NCBI GenBank assembly: GCA_030533445.1
Contig: CM060064.1
Coordinates: 24,492,626 to 24,556,625 of the forward strand
Direction: 5' to 3'
Source of the DNA: Cyprinodon diabolis
Taxonomy: Eukaryota > Chordata > Actinopteri > Cyprinodontiformes > Cyprinodontidae
Length of the DNA stretch: 64,000 bases
This document shows, in pieces, positions 12,600-25,223 of this stretch. Position 1 is the first letter of the stretch. Each line of letters opens with the position of its first letter. The notes below the pieces were generated by a model. That model did not search any database. It was not told where the DNA came from and worked only from the letters and a program-made list of their open reading frames with translations. A program made the position numbers and the translations under genes.

Positions 12600-13656
12600 A
12601 AGGTCTTGGGTTTGTTTTATTTAAGTGAAACTGCAGCTCGTTTATTATCCTGGACACAAAACCAAAAAAAAAAAAAAACTTTCAAGGAAGTCTTATCCTC
12701 TTACCTTAACCAACCTGTTGTTTTTAATTATTCAACAAATCCTCCATTAAAAGGAGGGCTCAAATTCTACACTTCAGAAACAGTTCACAGGTATCAAACT
12801 CTTTATACTTCTCTCTGAGTAGTCATGATGGGGGGAGGGGTATTTGCAAATAACAATAAGGCGTGTATCTTATATCGGGACCTCTGAGCGATGACTAACA
12901 GTCGTCGGGTTAATATTTAATGAGTCCTGTACGGAAGACAGTCGGTGAGCTTCCCAAGAATCCTTTCCAGTGCAACCTTTCCTCATTCAGTCTCAGGCCG
13001 AACGGGGAGTTATTTCCTCCACAGTGCTACAGTACATCAACAGGACGATACATTTACGTGGCATTGCTCCTACAGATATGGCACTAAGCTTTACTTGGAC
13101 ATGTCGATTTGTAATGAGTATCTCCATGTATAGCTATAATAGAAATAAAACAACTTAACACTTGAACAGCAGATATGGAACCGTAGTTCTTTGGTTAGCC
13201 CTGACGTGACATATTGATGTAAATATCAAAGTTTATAAACAGTAGTACATTCTTAATCTTCAAATCCCAGATCACTTCATGATGAGCCTCAGAGAGGGGC
13301 GCGATCTGCAATATAAAAATATTACATATATTCTCCAGAAGCAATGTAAGAAAACTTAGGCGGATAATATTCCCAGATAAAAGGTGAGCCCTCTATAAAA
13401 ATATGACAATATAGAAAACTCAAATATGTGCATAGTGATTTTGTTCTTTTTTTTTAGTGAACAGCAACTACAAAATACTTCATTAAATGCACAGGCAAGA
13501 TATGCCTTTTAGCAAAGCATCCACACCAACAGAGCACAAGGGCTCTGAGACATGAGTGGTCAGAAATCAGCTTTCAGAGTCGAACAATGCATGTGAGGGA
13601 GGGGGGGCCCTTCTGGGTCCTTGCTGCTCCCCAGAAATCAGGTTCTTCTTTGGGTC
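12600..13656 (-). other. kif13a: kif13a 3' untranslated region (approximate)
   Basis: About 1 kb without coding frames follows the kif13a stop. Minus-strand AATAAA signals occur at 12,621-12,616 and near 12,640, giving a possible transcript end close to 12.6 kb. The end is inferred from these signals alone. Confidence 0.35.
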
Positions 13657-13790
13657 CTATTTGATGAAAGTCTGGGGCTCTGTGTCCATGGAGGGAGGTC
13701 CTCTGGTGAGTCGAGATGGCTTCACAAACACACCATGGCCCGGGGGACAGCGGAAATACACCCTGCCCTGGACAGTCCCATTGTGCTTAC
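13657..13790 (-). CDS. kif13a: kif13a last coding exon: second half of the CAP-Gly domain and stop
   Basis: Too short to stand out as an open frame. The acceptor TCTCCTCTAG at 13,800-13,791 is followed by codons for [20 protein letters not shown], then VFVKPSRL and 15 more residues to TAG at 13,659-13,657. The first Gly is completed from the previous exon (phase 1). YFRC and G-x-FVKPSRL are CAP-Gly hallmarks. The usual GKNDG motif reads GKHNG here. Confidence 0.9.
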
Positions 13791-16700
13791 CTAGAGGAGA
13801 GCACAGCTTATTACTAATACTATAGGGAACCTGGACTAATATGTAGAAAAATTAATGAAAGTCGGCATCTGGGACACTAAACAATTGCTTTTTAATGCTG
13901 AATGTATAGCATAAATAAGAGAAAATACTAAAAAAGTTTCATACACAACAATGAAACCGTTGTTTCATATAGATAGATAGATAGATAGATAGATATTACA
14001 TAAGAATATTACATAAGAATATCACATTAAACTTTCATCATTTTGTAATGTTTAGCTTTCTCTAAAGCAGGGGTATGCAATGTCAGGCCTGAAGTGCCAC
14101 TGTTGTGCAGCTTTTGCATGCATCCCTGCCCAAACCGACCTGAAACAGCCGCCCTGAGACACAAAGTCAGATTACCTCCATGGAGTGTTGGTAAGTTTAT
14201 CAGAGGCCTGGCCTTTAATCATTAATTTGTTTCAGATGTGTTGAAGAAGGGACGCATGCAAAAACTTGCCTACCCCTGCTCTAAAGAATACTGAGATTGA
14301 GCTGTACAACATTTAAAAAAAAAAAATAATGATGCTACTTAATAACTTTGAAGGTGGTCTTTCCCCAAGTGCTTTTCCATTGGGAATCTTACATACCTTG
14401 ATGTTTATTTCTTAAATAAAACATGTTGATAGTATATTTTAGAAAACTATTCTATACCTCTTTTAAACCAAATTCAAAAATGATAACTCTTACATTTTAT
14501 CCAAAATGGCAACATATTCAAGAGCTGATGAAAAGCTCTTGCTTAAATTTTGCTGTTTGGCCATTGGATCTGCCGACTTTATTAGAGCTGAAAACAGTCT
14601 GATTCTGGCCACAACAGCTGAGTTAGTACAGGTCTCTATTCCCTGTGAAAACTAGATATTCTGTGCTTAATGGGGACATGCAGCTTTAAAAAATACTAAA
14701 CGTAACAAGCACTAAATATTATATTTACCAGTCATTTCAACATATTCCCTTTGCTCTTTAAACAGAAACTTACCGACGGCCAAATCCAGCTTGACACCAA
14801 TCCAGATCCCCTTTGCAAACTCCACTCCTCCTACATAGTAGACTGTTCCTTTCCTCTTTCCTACCCACACCTGTTCCCCAGGTGCCATCCAATCTGGAAG
14901 CTGAGCGACAGGGGTGCTTTCATCTCCGCTGGAGTCCCCAGAGGGCTCGGCGCTGCTAGGGTTGGGGCTGGGGCAGGGGCTCCCATGAGGCAGATCTCCT
15001 TGGGCCGGCTCCTGGATAGGCGGCTCTCCTCCCGCTCTTTGAGCTGGGCCACGGGTTCGAGCCGTTGGCGGAGGTTTAATTGCAGATGTTGATGCTGGGG
15101 GTGGGAGCGATGCAGAGAGATCTTTGGAGGACGAGGACAGAGCCAGCCCTCTAACGGGGGCAGAGACTGAGGTGTTCAATGAAGTGCAAGGTACTTTTGT
15201 GTTGGAGCAGGAAACAGTAACACTCACAGGGTTTTCATAATTAGGGCAACTGAAAGCTACCTTTTGTGGGTCAGATAAGTGCTGATTTTCATTGTCAGAT
15301 GTTTTTAAATGTTCTGGTTCCTTCTGGCAGTGGTTTGTAGAAATGTCCAACCCACCCTGCCCCCATTCCTCTGTAAAATGGGCCAAATCCCCATCTCCAA
15401 TACTGTCATCAGCCCCTTTAAAGTCAGTGAACTCCTGGCTGGTGCTGAGAATACAGTTATGAGGCAGTGGGACAGTGTGCTGCTTCTCTGTGCAGGTAGG
15501 AATAGTGACAGGAGAGGACGTTGGATGGATGAGCTGATCAGAAGCACCAAATGATGAAAGAGGCTGCTCTGCATTGGTTCCTGCCAAACCACTTCTGCTC
15601 TGAGCAGAGCTCCGACCAGGATGGTCCTGGGACTCTCTGGAGGGGCAGCTCAGGTGGTCGGAGCTTTCACTGGTGCTGAAAGGCACGTCGGACAGAGTGG
15701 CATTGGAATCGCTGTGGGAAAAGTAGCCGCTGGTGCAGCTGCTGGCTGTGGGGCTGCGCGACACCTCCCTGTCTCCGCTCCCACCTCCACAGCGGCTTCC
15801 CTTCAAGTCAGAGCGAAACCCTTCCTGGCTCTCCAGAGTGGCGTTGTATACCTCAAAGTTAGCAAAATCCTCTGGAATGTAACTCTGAAAGCAAGCATGG
15901 TCCAGAGGGCCCCGATTCAGATTCAGAGACACGTCCGTCTCCTCGTCTTCAGAGTCATGCTGATAAAAACAGAGGCGGCAAGAAAAAAGTTAATTTAAAT
16001 TTGTTAGGTAGTCTGTTATCACTCAGTAACTAAAGAGTCAGTGGGAATGGTAAGGGATGATGTAACATAAACATGAGGTGGGTTACATGCTACCTTTATG
16101 TGTTTCTGATTTTTAAACACAAACCAACAGAGGTGAATATGAAACAGGAAAAGTGAAACAATGTGATTGACCCTGTGACTGGTGTTCAAATCCCTGTTCC
16201 TTTCAATAGCTCAAGTGTAAAATACACAGTTTTTGGCAACAAATACATCTTCATCCAATGTTTTCCAGCAGATACATATATGTTTTGGGTTTTGTTAGTT
16301 GTGTTTGTTTGTTTTTCTCTGTGTCGCAAAATGATTGATAGTAATGATGATATTGTGTCATTTGCTATAACAAATTAGAATAGGGATTCAGATAAGGCTC
16401 ATTTATCAGATTAAGTACATTGTAAAGAGAACAACCTTTGAACAGGTATTACATACTTCCCTATTTTAGCACGTTTCTAAGTTTATTTTTTATTTTATAG
16501 ATATAATATACTTATCCTAAATGTTTTTTTTCAAAACTTCAAGAGGAAAATCATGATCAACAGAAAAATCCTTTAAAACATTATTATGAACTGTTAATGA
16601 ACAAAGTGAAATTATGTGTTTTCCTGTAATTATCTAATATGATTGTATTTGTCCAAACTTCTAGACAAAAATGTTTTTGTTGCTTAATATCAGACTAAAC

Positions 16701-19700
16701 CTGAGGTCCACAGATTGCTCCAAAACTGAAGTTTTGCGGTGGACACATATTACTGTTTCCCACCAAAAGGTAAGCTTTTATTGTGAAGGCAGAATGTAAG
16801 CTTTTATTGTGAAGGCAGAATGTAACCTTTTACTGTAAAGCTGTGAGGAAAGAGGAGAATATACCTGACTGTTGTGTTTCTCCCTGTACTGGGAAGTTGG
16901 AAGGTTTTGGAGATTAAAGCGAGACTCAGCAATACTTTTGTATCTTTCTTACATTGATTACCACAGTTTAATTATTAAATAAGGAACCCTTTAAATTATG
17001 TTGCTTAGGTACTCTGTGTCTTCGTTTTTTTTCATGAAATTTGTCAGAAAATAGAATGATTCCCTAACATTTTGAGTTGTGGGTAAAACTGAAGGTAGGG
17101 TTTATCCAACCAAAAAAAACTAAGTTTTGGGAGATTCTGAGCAGATAGGGGAGTTTTATTAAATAAATACCTATCAATCTGGTCATGGTGCATGGAGATT
17201 ATTATAAAAAACATGAAAGCTAGTGTTCATGTCTAGAAACCAATGTCAATTTGTTGGAAATATCTGCAGATTCTTAAGGCTTGGTTTTTCAGGTATTTTT
17301 GGGAGAAATTAAATTTTTATACGGTCCCTGTTGCCCTTAAGCCCAAATTTGATCACAGCTTTTGCAGTGTCATGAGAAATGGCATAAAATCCGGAGATAA
17401 CTTTTTCTACCCTGGTCCCAACTGATACCTGTAGAATAATAAATTTTGCTATAATTAATAAAAAGTATAAACCCCAGAATACTGAATCGGATTTTATGTC
17501 ATCTCTCCTTTAAAAGCAAAGATATGTTTATTTTTCAGTCGATCGATACAGAATACATGTAAAACTATAAAAGGATGACAGATTATTAGTTTTTTTAATT
17601 TCGGATAGACTGATTCTTAAGCATTTTTAGAAATAAGCAATCTTTTATTTTTTAGTAAATTTAGCCTCATGCTCTCCCCTCAGGGCTGGAAATTATGTTT
17701 TCTGGTCAGACATCCAAAACTTTTCTAGAGTTGTGTGACTCATAGATGACACAATGACTCATGCAAAGACCCAGCAATTCATGGAGCAGCCGAGGCTCTT
17801 AAATCAAAGAACACAGTCTGATGCCATTGCAGTTATTAGTAAGTGAGACATGTCACAAAGTGCAGTTTCTGTATGTATGTATTAAGGTGTAGCACTTACA
17901 GCAGTGAGTGACTGTGTGCGGCTGAGCTGCCTGCTGGTGGCAGTGGGGGTGGGGGTGGAACGCTTGCAGTGGCCCTCACTGCCTGCCCTGGGTCGGGGCC
18001 AGGAGCAGGAAGAGGGGAGCAGTGCAGGGCTGTCCACACATGAGCGCATGCTCTGCAGATGAGTCAAAACAACAGCATACACTTCACACTCACACACGAC
18101 AACATGCATGGAGCTGAGCAGGCTGGTTACACAGTTAGTGCCAAGCTGTTTAATATTTCACCAAGACGGTGCTTGGTGTGCCCCAAATTAGAAGAGTGCA
18201 ACCTTTTAACTGTGCTGATCATGCAACATGCTGAAAAATGTTAAGTTTTAAGTGTTTCGTTTGTTGTTTTTCCCTCCAAAATATGATTATTAATCAACAT
18301 GTTTGGTCTTTGGACTTTGGACTGATTTTAACTTCACTCGAATATTTGGCCATTTTCTGGCAAACGGGTTTTTGCTTATTGGGACAATGAATGTGGATCT
18401 TTTAAAAGGTCCAAATCCAAGTATGTGAAAAAGTGTTGTTTCATTAATGAGATGTTGACTTATAGAAAGTTTGTTTATAGCAAACCTGTCACAAAGATAT
18501 TTTTTATTTTTCTTATCCATCTCTATACCAGACTGCACAATATGGCATCATTGTTAGATACAAGGTCTATTGGTCTGTTTAGGAATAGCTCTCTCCATAT
18601 TTTTCTGAATGATTATTTTCTTTAGCAGCTTCAAAACAAAACTCCTTTTCCACTCCTTTGTCTGCAACAAAGCTCTATTTTAGGCCCCTTATTGTTTATA
18701 TTAAACCTGCTTCCATTTTAACAAATGTTAAATATGTTTTATGGAAAATGCATATCACTGCTATGCAGGTGTTCTATAGATATATATTGTTTAAGGACCA
18801 AGATGTTTCTGAAATACAGATGTTATGACAGTGCCTAAAAAAAGCAGCAAAAAAATGGCTGCTTCACACAAGGCTTTATCTTTGACAACGAAACTCCTTG
18901 CTCTAAACCCCTCTGAAAAAAACCTAAACCTCATTCAGGACACTTTACTAATAGAAATAATATAAATAATGGTTATATTAATTGATAAGAGCAGTCACAT
19001 AGAGAAGAAAAAGTAGTGAACACAAGCTGTCAAAAACAACTCTGAAGGCAGCAGGCTTATCTCAATTTAAGTGCACTGTATTAAACCAGTTTGAAAATGG
19101 CATTTGATGGAATATATGGTCAAATGTATAGTTTAGGACTGACAACACCAGGAAAGATGGAGGTGAGGACGACTTAATGCTCACAGAAAAAAAACAGTAA
19201 AAAAACATAAGAAATGAACATTAAAAGAAACAAAAAAAATATATATATATACAGACTGAATTCAGTCCTCTATACCTCCAGTCCCAGCAGCGGCCGAGCC
19301 TCCAGGGCTTTCTTTGCCTTGTTCTCCTCTTTGACAGGAAGCAAAGACTTGAGGAATTTAGGCGGCTGAGGGGAAAGGACCTTGAAGGGGCTGCCGCTGA
19401 AAAAGGTGGAACTCTCAGGGCCTGATCCTGTGTGGGAACATTTAGAGGTAACCTCTACATTGTCAAAACCTGATCGATTTGATGTATCTGACTGTGCTCT
19501 GCCTTACCTGGGTTTTGATTGTTTTTGATGGGTGTGGTACAAACTGAGCCATTTTGAGGATTGCAGGAAGCGTTGTCCACATGATCACAAGGCTCCTATT
19601 CAACAATATAATGTCTCAGAAAGCTGCATGAGGTTAAGAAATCTAAACATATTCTGTTCCCTTGGAAAAGTGTATATATTTTATATTTTTTTTATTTTTA

Positions 19701-19724
19701 GCTTTATTATCTTGTGTAGTTGGA

Positions 19725-19766
<42 letters not shown>

Positions 19767-22700
19767 TGTAACTGGAGAGTGTAACAAAAGTATTTTCCCT
19801 CTGGAATTATTCAAGTATTTCTGATTCTGATTCTGAAAAAACAAGGAATTATTAAAAGCATTCAGGTAAAAAAAAGGGTGCATTTCAGTACAGCTTTAAT
19901 CATTTTACAAGAAAAAAAGAGTTGGAGAACAAAAACTATATTGAGGTTCTAGTAATAGTAGCATACTTTGGGTTTATTTTTATCAATAGTAATTAAAAAA
20001 TATGTTTTAAAATTTCTAAACTGGGGTTTTTCGTAAAAAAATGATAGAAAGTGTCATTAGATTAGGTAAAACCATGCCTGATGAGTCTTGCCATCTTCGT
20101 CCTCAGTCAGGTCAATTTTACTGCACGAAGACTGAGGGAAAAAAAGAAAATCGTTTTCAGCAACTTTATGTTCAAACTGTAAAATGTATTTGTTCAGCTG
20201 AAAAAAGTTGTGTTAATTACATGCTGTACACTTGGTGTGCTTGCACTCCTTCTCAAATGTCTCCCCTTAGCAGCAAGTGCTTCCTTCACAGTCACAGCCT
20301 GCAGAGAAACACCAGGACAGATCTACCTGTAGTGAATAGTTTCAGGTGGACGGGAACACAAATATATAGAATTACAATTTAAATGTGACTTAACTTTCTC
20401 AGACAAGTATTTTGCTAAGATCTAAAATCAGAGATCTTGCCATCTTATAGCAGAGATCTTGTAATGTCTAAATATTGCTGAAAAGCCAATCATTTAACTT
20501 TATTATTTTGGTTACAGTTAGACAGGTTATATGAGGTAGGCAGAAGAGAAAATATCTGAACATTGCACCACTTTGTCGTTCCATACTTTTGTTCTGTGGT
20601 CATTTCTTTGCTGATAACAAAAGGAATTTCCACTGTTAACACATCAATCCAGGTCCTTCTGGAGGATGTTTCAAACCCACTGTTGGCTGAGTATTTTCCT
20701 ATAGTCTGCTAAGAGGCCATTGTGACCAGATGTGGTTCCATGACTCAAATTGATAAAATCTACCAGCAGAAACGTAACATTTTAATTTGACTAGAGGTCA
20801 TTAGCCATTAATTTTCATACGTCTTAAAGAAACAAACAGGAGTAGAACCACAGTAACTGGAAGCAGTTTGTAGAATAACATTTATAAATAACACTAAATA
20901 TATGTTTTTTTTCATATAACAGTACTAAGTAACAAAGCCAGAATTAAGGAGTTTAAAATCTAGTTAATAAGTTTTAGCAACTGCAGTCTGTCATGATCTG
21001 GCCTGTTTGCTCCTCCCTAATTAGTAATTCCTCTCACCTGCCGTTTTCCCTCCCTGCCTCAATTACAATTTATTCCTCTCACCTGTTTCCTCTGGTTTAA
21101 ATTCAGTTTAGCCTGAGCATTCAGTGCCAGATCATTACTTATCTTGCTGTTAGTCTGTCTGTTCTTTTTTAGTTCATGGTTCATGTCCTGGATCCTAGCA
21201 GCCTGTGGAAAGAGGGTTTTTGTGTTTGTCTCGTCTCCTGATCGTCCACTGTTCCTCCACCGCGGAGTCCTCTGGGTTTTGGCTCAATATGTGGGGAGGT
21301 TCAGTTTTTATCCAGTAAGCCTGGCTCCAGGGAGGAGACCAGTTTAAAATCCTGCATCATGTTCCGGTTCTTCGTCCTGTCTCGGCTACCCTCTTCCACT
21401 AAGCCTGCCTGTCTGCACCTGATCCTGTCTGCTCCTGTGCGTGACCACCTGGTCATGCTTCTGGTCCCAGTCAGACTCTGAACCCTCCTGGGAGCCTGTG
21501 GATGCCTGGAAGTCTGGATCCTGCCACCTGTTTCTGTTCCTGCCTGATCTGGATCCTGCCTGTTCTGTCTGTTCTGTACCCCTGACCAGGATCTGCTTCC
21601 AGCATGTCCTCTGGAACTGCAGCACTTGGGACATTCTTGGTCTGCACTGTTAAACCAGGTAAGTGACTAACTCAGATAATCTTGTCAGATGATCGTGGTC
21701 TCTTACCTGTGTTTCTCCCACTACAGAGTGTCTGAGATTGGGCGGTGCCCCGCCCCCCGCCTGCAGTGTCCGTGAGCCACAGCTCCGCTTTTGTTTTATT
21801 TAATAAACGTTTGAACTTTCCTACTGACTGTCTCTCTTTGAATACTGGGTCCATCTGTCCTCTGTTCATGACAGTCAGGCTAAAGCAGTTTAGACTAATA
21901 TGACCCTTACCAACTAGACATTATTAGTGGAGCAGTGTAGGAGTCTAATAAAGAATATAATACATTAAAGTATCTGGCCTTTACACAAAAATCTAAATAA
22001 AATTCATATTTTGTTAGCTCAAACCTGCTTTCAGCCGGTTGGACTTATGTTCATTTTGTCAGATACCTGTCTTAGCCTCTCCAAACTCAAAATATTCTCC
22101 ACTTCCAGCACCCCTCTGGTGTATTTCTCAATGTATGTTTCTCCATCCTGAGTTTCTTCGCTGTCCCCTCTAGCAGCCATTAGAGCTAAGGTCTCCCTCT
22201 CCTCTGGCTCTTCTGACGCCTGGAAAGACAGATGAGGAAAAAACTGATAAAGATAAAAAAAACCCTGAGCCATAACCTTTAAAATACGTTGATGAATTTT
22301 TTTTTTTTTTTTAAGATATTTCTACAAAATGATGAACTGTACCTTTGGTACGTTGGAAACAATCTCATAAATCACACCACATGAGTAGAGTGTGTTCTTT
22401 AGAGACATCCTCCTTTTGAGGCTCTGAGTGAAACTCTGGGGGGAAAAAACAAAAGCGTAAGGAACGGCACGTTGCTCTAAGCCTCTAAGTTCCCCCCCCA
22501 TCCATTCCAGCACTAACCTGCTTGTTGTAGATGTTGACAGCAATCCTCTTGCGGACGACCAGTTCCATGGAGGCCGGGTGGCTGAGTTGCACCGTGGCTT
22601 TAATGATCAGGTAGATGCGCTCGTTGGGGGACGTGACTCGGTTGAGGTGCACAGAGTCGTGAATGGACGAGTCCCAGGAGCACACAGCCAGGACCTGGTG

Positions 22701-25145
22701 GATTACAGGGGCTGCGTCATTCATGCAACTTCATAGTCGTTTACAGAGACAGAAGCTGTAAAAATTACCTTTCCTCCATCTCTACCAAGGGCACAGAGGT
22801 TTAGTTACAGAACTATATTACCCTGATTTGAGCCAGCAGAGGGCAGTACAGTCATTGCTCACCTCCTCATGGCTGTGCCTGATGATCGGCAGATAGAAAA
22901 ACTGGCTGCCATGCTCTTTGGGCAGGATGGAGTTAACACCAGCAGTGTGTGGCCCGGTCTGCTGCTCATTCACTGTCAGATTATCCGCTGGAAGCATAAA
23001 AAAAGCTGTTTGAATTTCGAAAGCCAAGGAGGATATTGTGATTCAAGTGTTATATTTGGCCTCACTGACCATTTAAATCAAGGAAGAGGACAGGAATGTG
23101 AGCCTCCATCCCTGCAGGTGGGGTCCTATATCCAGATTAATATAGTTAATGGTTGGAAAGGTCAAAGAGTAATAGCATGTAAGTGTTTTTCTGGGGGTTT
23201 TTTCTCTCTCACCAGTCTGCAGGAGCTCCAGGGATGCCACTGCCTGCTGCAGGCACCAGCACCGCGTTCCTCTCCTCAGTCAGGCCAACCCACTGCTCCA
23301 CCAGCCGTGCTTCCCTCTCCACATCCTCCTCCGACTTTTCTACAAACAAAAACAAAACAACCAAATCATAAACAGAGTCTCAATCAAAGCAGCACTGATT
23401 GCTTCCCTTCATGTCCCCAAACTTACCATGTTTGTTGATGATTTTCTTGATTTGCTCATCAAGATACTCCCTGCGTTTGATCAACGCCTCTGACCAGCGC
23501 TCTCTCACGCAGTTCAGATCTTCCTCCTGGAACCAGACAGAGACCAGAATCAATTCCACTTGGCTAAATGGAGCAGATGGAGCCCAGGGTGTGGTGGATG
23601 TTTGCAGGTCTCAGTTTTATAGTATATAAGAAGCTACCTTTGTTTTTATTTAAAAACTAAGAACTAAGAGATATGTTTTCTAAAACCTGGTTGTTAGGAT
23701 TAAAAGCCTATAAAGGTATGGGGCATGTTTCTAAAAGCTTCACACATCTAGAAACTGAAATTCTTGCTTCATTTTAAACTTAAGCTTTAAAATAAAGCTC
23801 AAGTTCAGTCAGATTGGAGGGAGAGTGCCTGTTGATGACTGACTGATTTAGGATTGGCTTTAGGTTCAGAGTTTAGGCCATTCCAACACATGAATATACT
23901 TTAACCTAAAGAAACAACAATGCTCTGGCTCTATGTTTGGGGTTGCTCTTTAGCTTTAAGGTGAACATTCAGCCCTGTCTTTTGCCCTTAGTAATCATTC
24001 TTAAGATTCTTTTGCATTTAGCTCCTTCCATCTTTCCAGTAACCCTGACAGGTTTCTAGTAGGATGATACCACCATGGCCATAATTCACAAACTGTAGAT
24101 ATCTGCTTCTCTATCTCACAATGCTTTCCTTGCCTGTCTGTTTAGTTTAGGTTGGAGGTCATGTTGTGGTGGTTTTGCAGTTCACACTCTTGCTAATTCA
24201 ATATAATGGATTGCACATCTGTTTTTTTTTTTAGATTTGTACTACTAAAAAATTTGGAAAACCTTACATGATTCTCTTCAGCTTTTTAAATACACCATTT
24301 GCTGGTCTACTGCACAAAGTCTTACACGGAGGTTGGTGGTTTCTATGTGTAAAACACATTTATAAATACGTTTGCAAGGTCTTGTTCATTATAAATATGC
24401 CTAAAACTCCTTTTATGCATCCAGTACCTCACAAATATCAGTCACACGTATGCATGCAGCCTCCTGCTTCAACTAGTACCCATAGCAATCTCTGATTATA
24501 AGGCACATCAATCTGCCATTGTCATGAAACCACGGAGTAGACAGCAGAGAGCAGATTCCCAACTGCAACAATTTCCTTACTCAAAAGAACTCAAAGCAAA
24601 TGAAGTTACGCCTCATTGGCACACTTTCACCATGCAATGCTCAGTAAATCATGCGGCCATGCAATGCCCTTGCTTGTAAGTAAGGGTTGTTATTGGAGCT
24701 ATTCAGTGGTGACATGCAATAAGTAGCATAGCTGTGCACATCCTGAATGGGAAGGGAAAGCGAGGGAGGGACGAGAACCTGGCAGACAAGCCAGCTCAGC
24801 CGCGGGTGGGGATGTTTTTCACATCAACAACTGCTGGTGCAATGGATAATTACAGCATCAGAAATCGTCCACATGTGTGCGGATGTTGTTTAATAAAGCG
24901 TGTTTCTTTAGTCAACGGAGGCTCTTGCCTCACAAACACATGATAAGTTGGTTTCCTTCATGCTGCAAAGGGAACTACAGGGTGGAGAGCAGCAGCTGGA
25001 GGAGACATTGAGGGTACCTGATAACTATCCATGTCTTCTTCCTCCTCTTTCTGGCAAAGGGAGAGGACACTCTGTCAAAGGTGAGAAGACCAGAACAAGC
25101 TCTGGAAATAAAACTCAAAGCAACTAGTAGCTCCAATTAAAAAAA

Positions 25146-25223
<78 letters not shown>

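Noticed and set aside
14712..14773. Protein end read through the donor after the CAP-Gly first half
   Set aside because: The extra 19 codons follow a strong GTAAGT donor, and the separate last exon completes the domain in frame.
15621..15998. 125-codon plus-strand frame over the kif13a tail exon
   Set aside because: Shadow of the long minus-strand exon, which has clear family similarity and matching splice sites.
22869..23438. 189-codon plus-strand open frame
   Set aside because: It runs antisense across three well-supported kif13a exons and their introns and resembles no protein.
25150..25219. Long TA tracts as possible replication or attachment sites
   Set aside because: They are ordinary microsatellites, present several times in the window.
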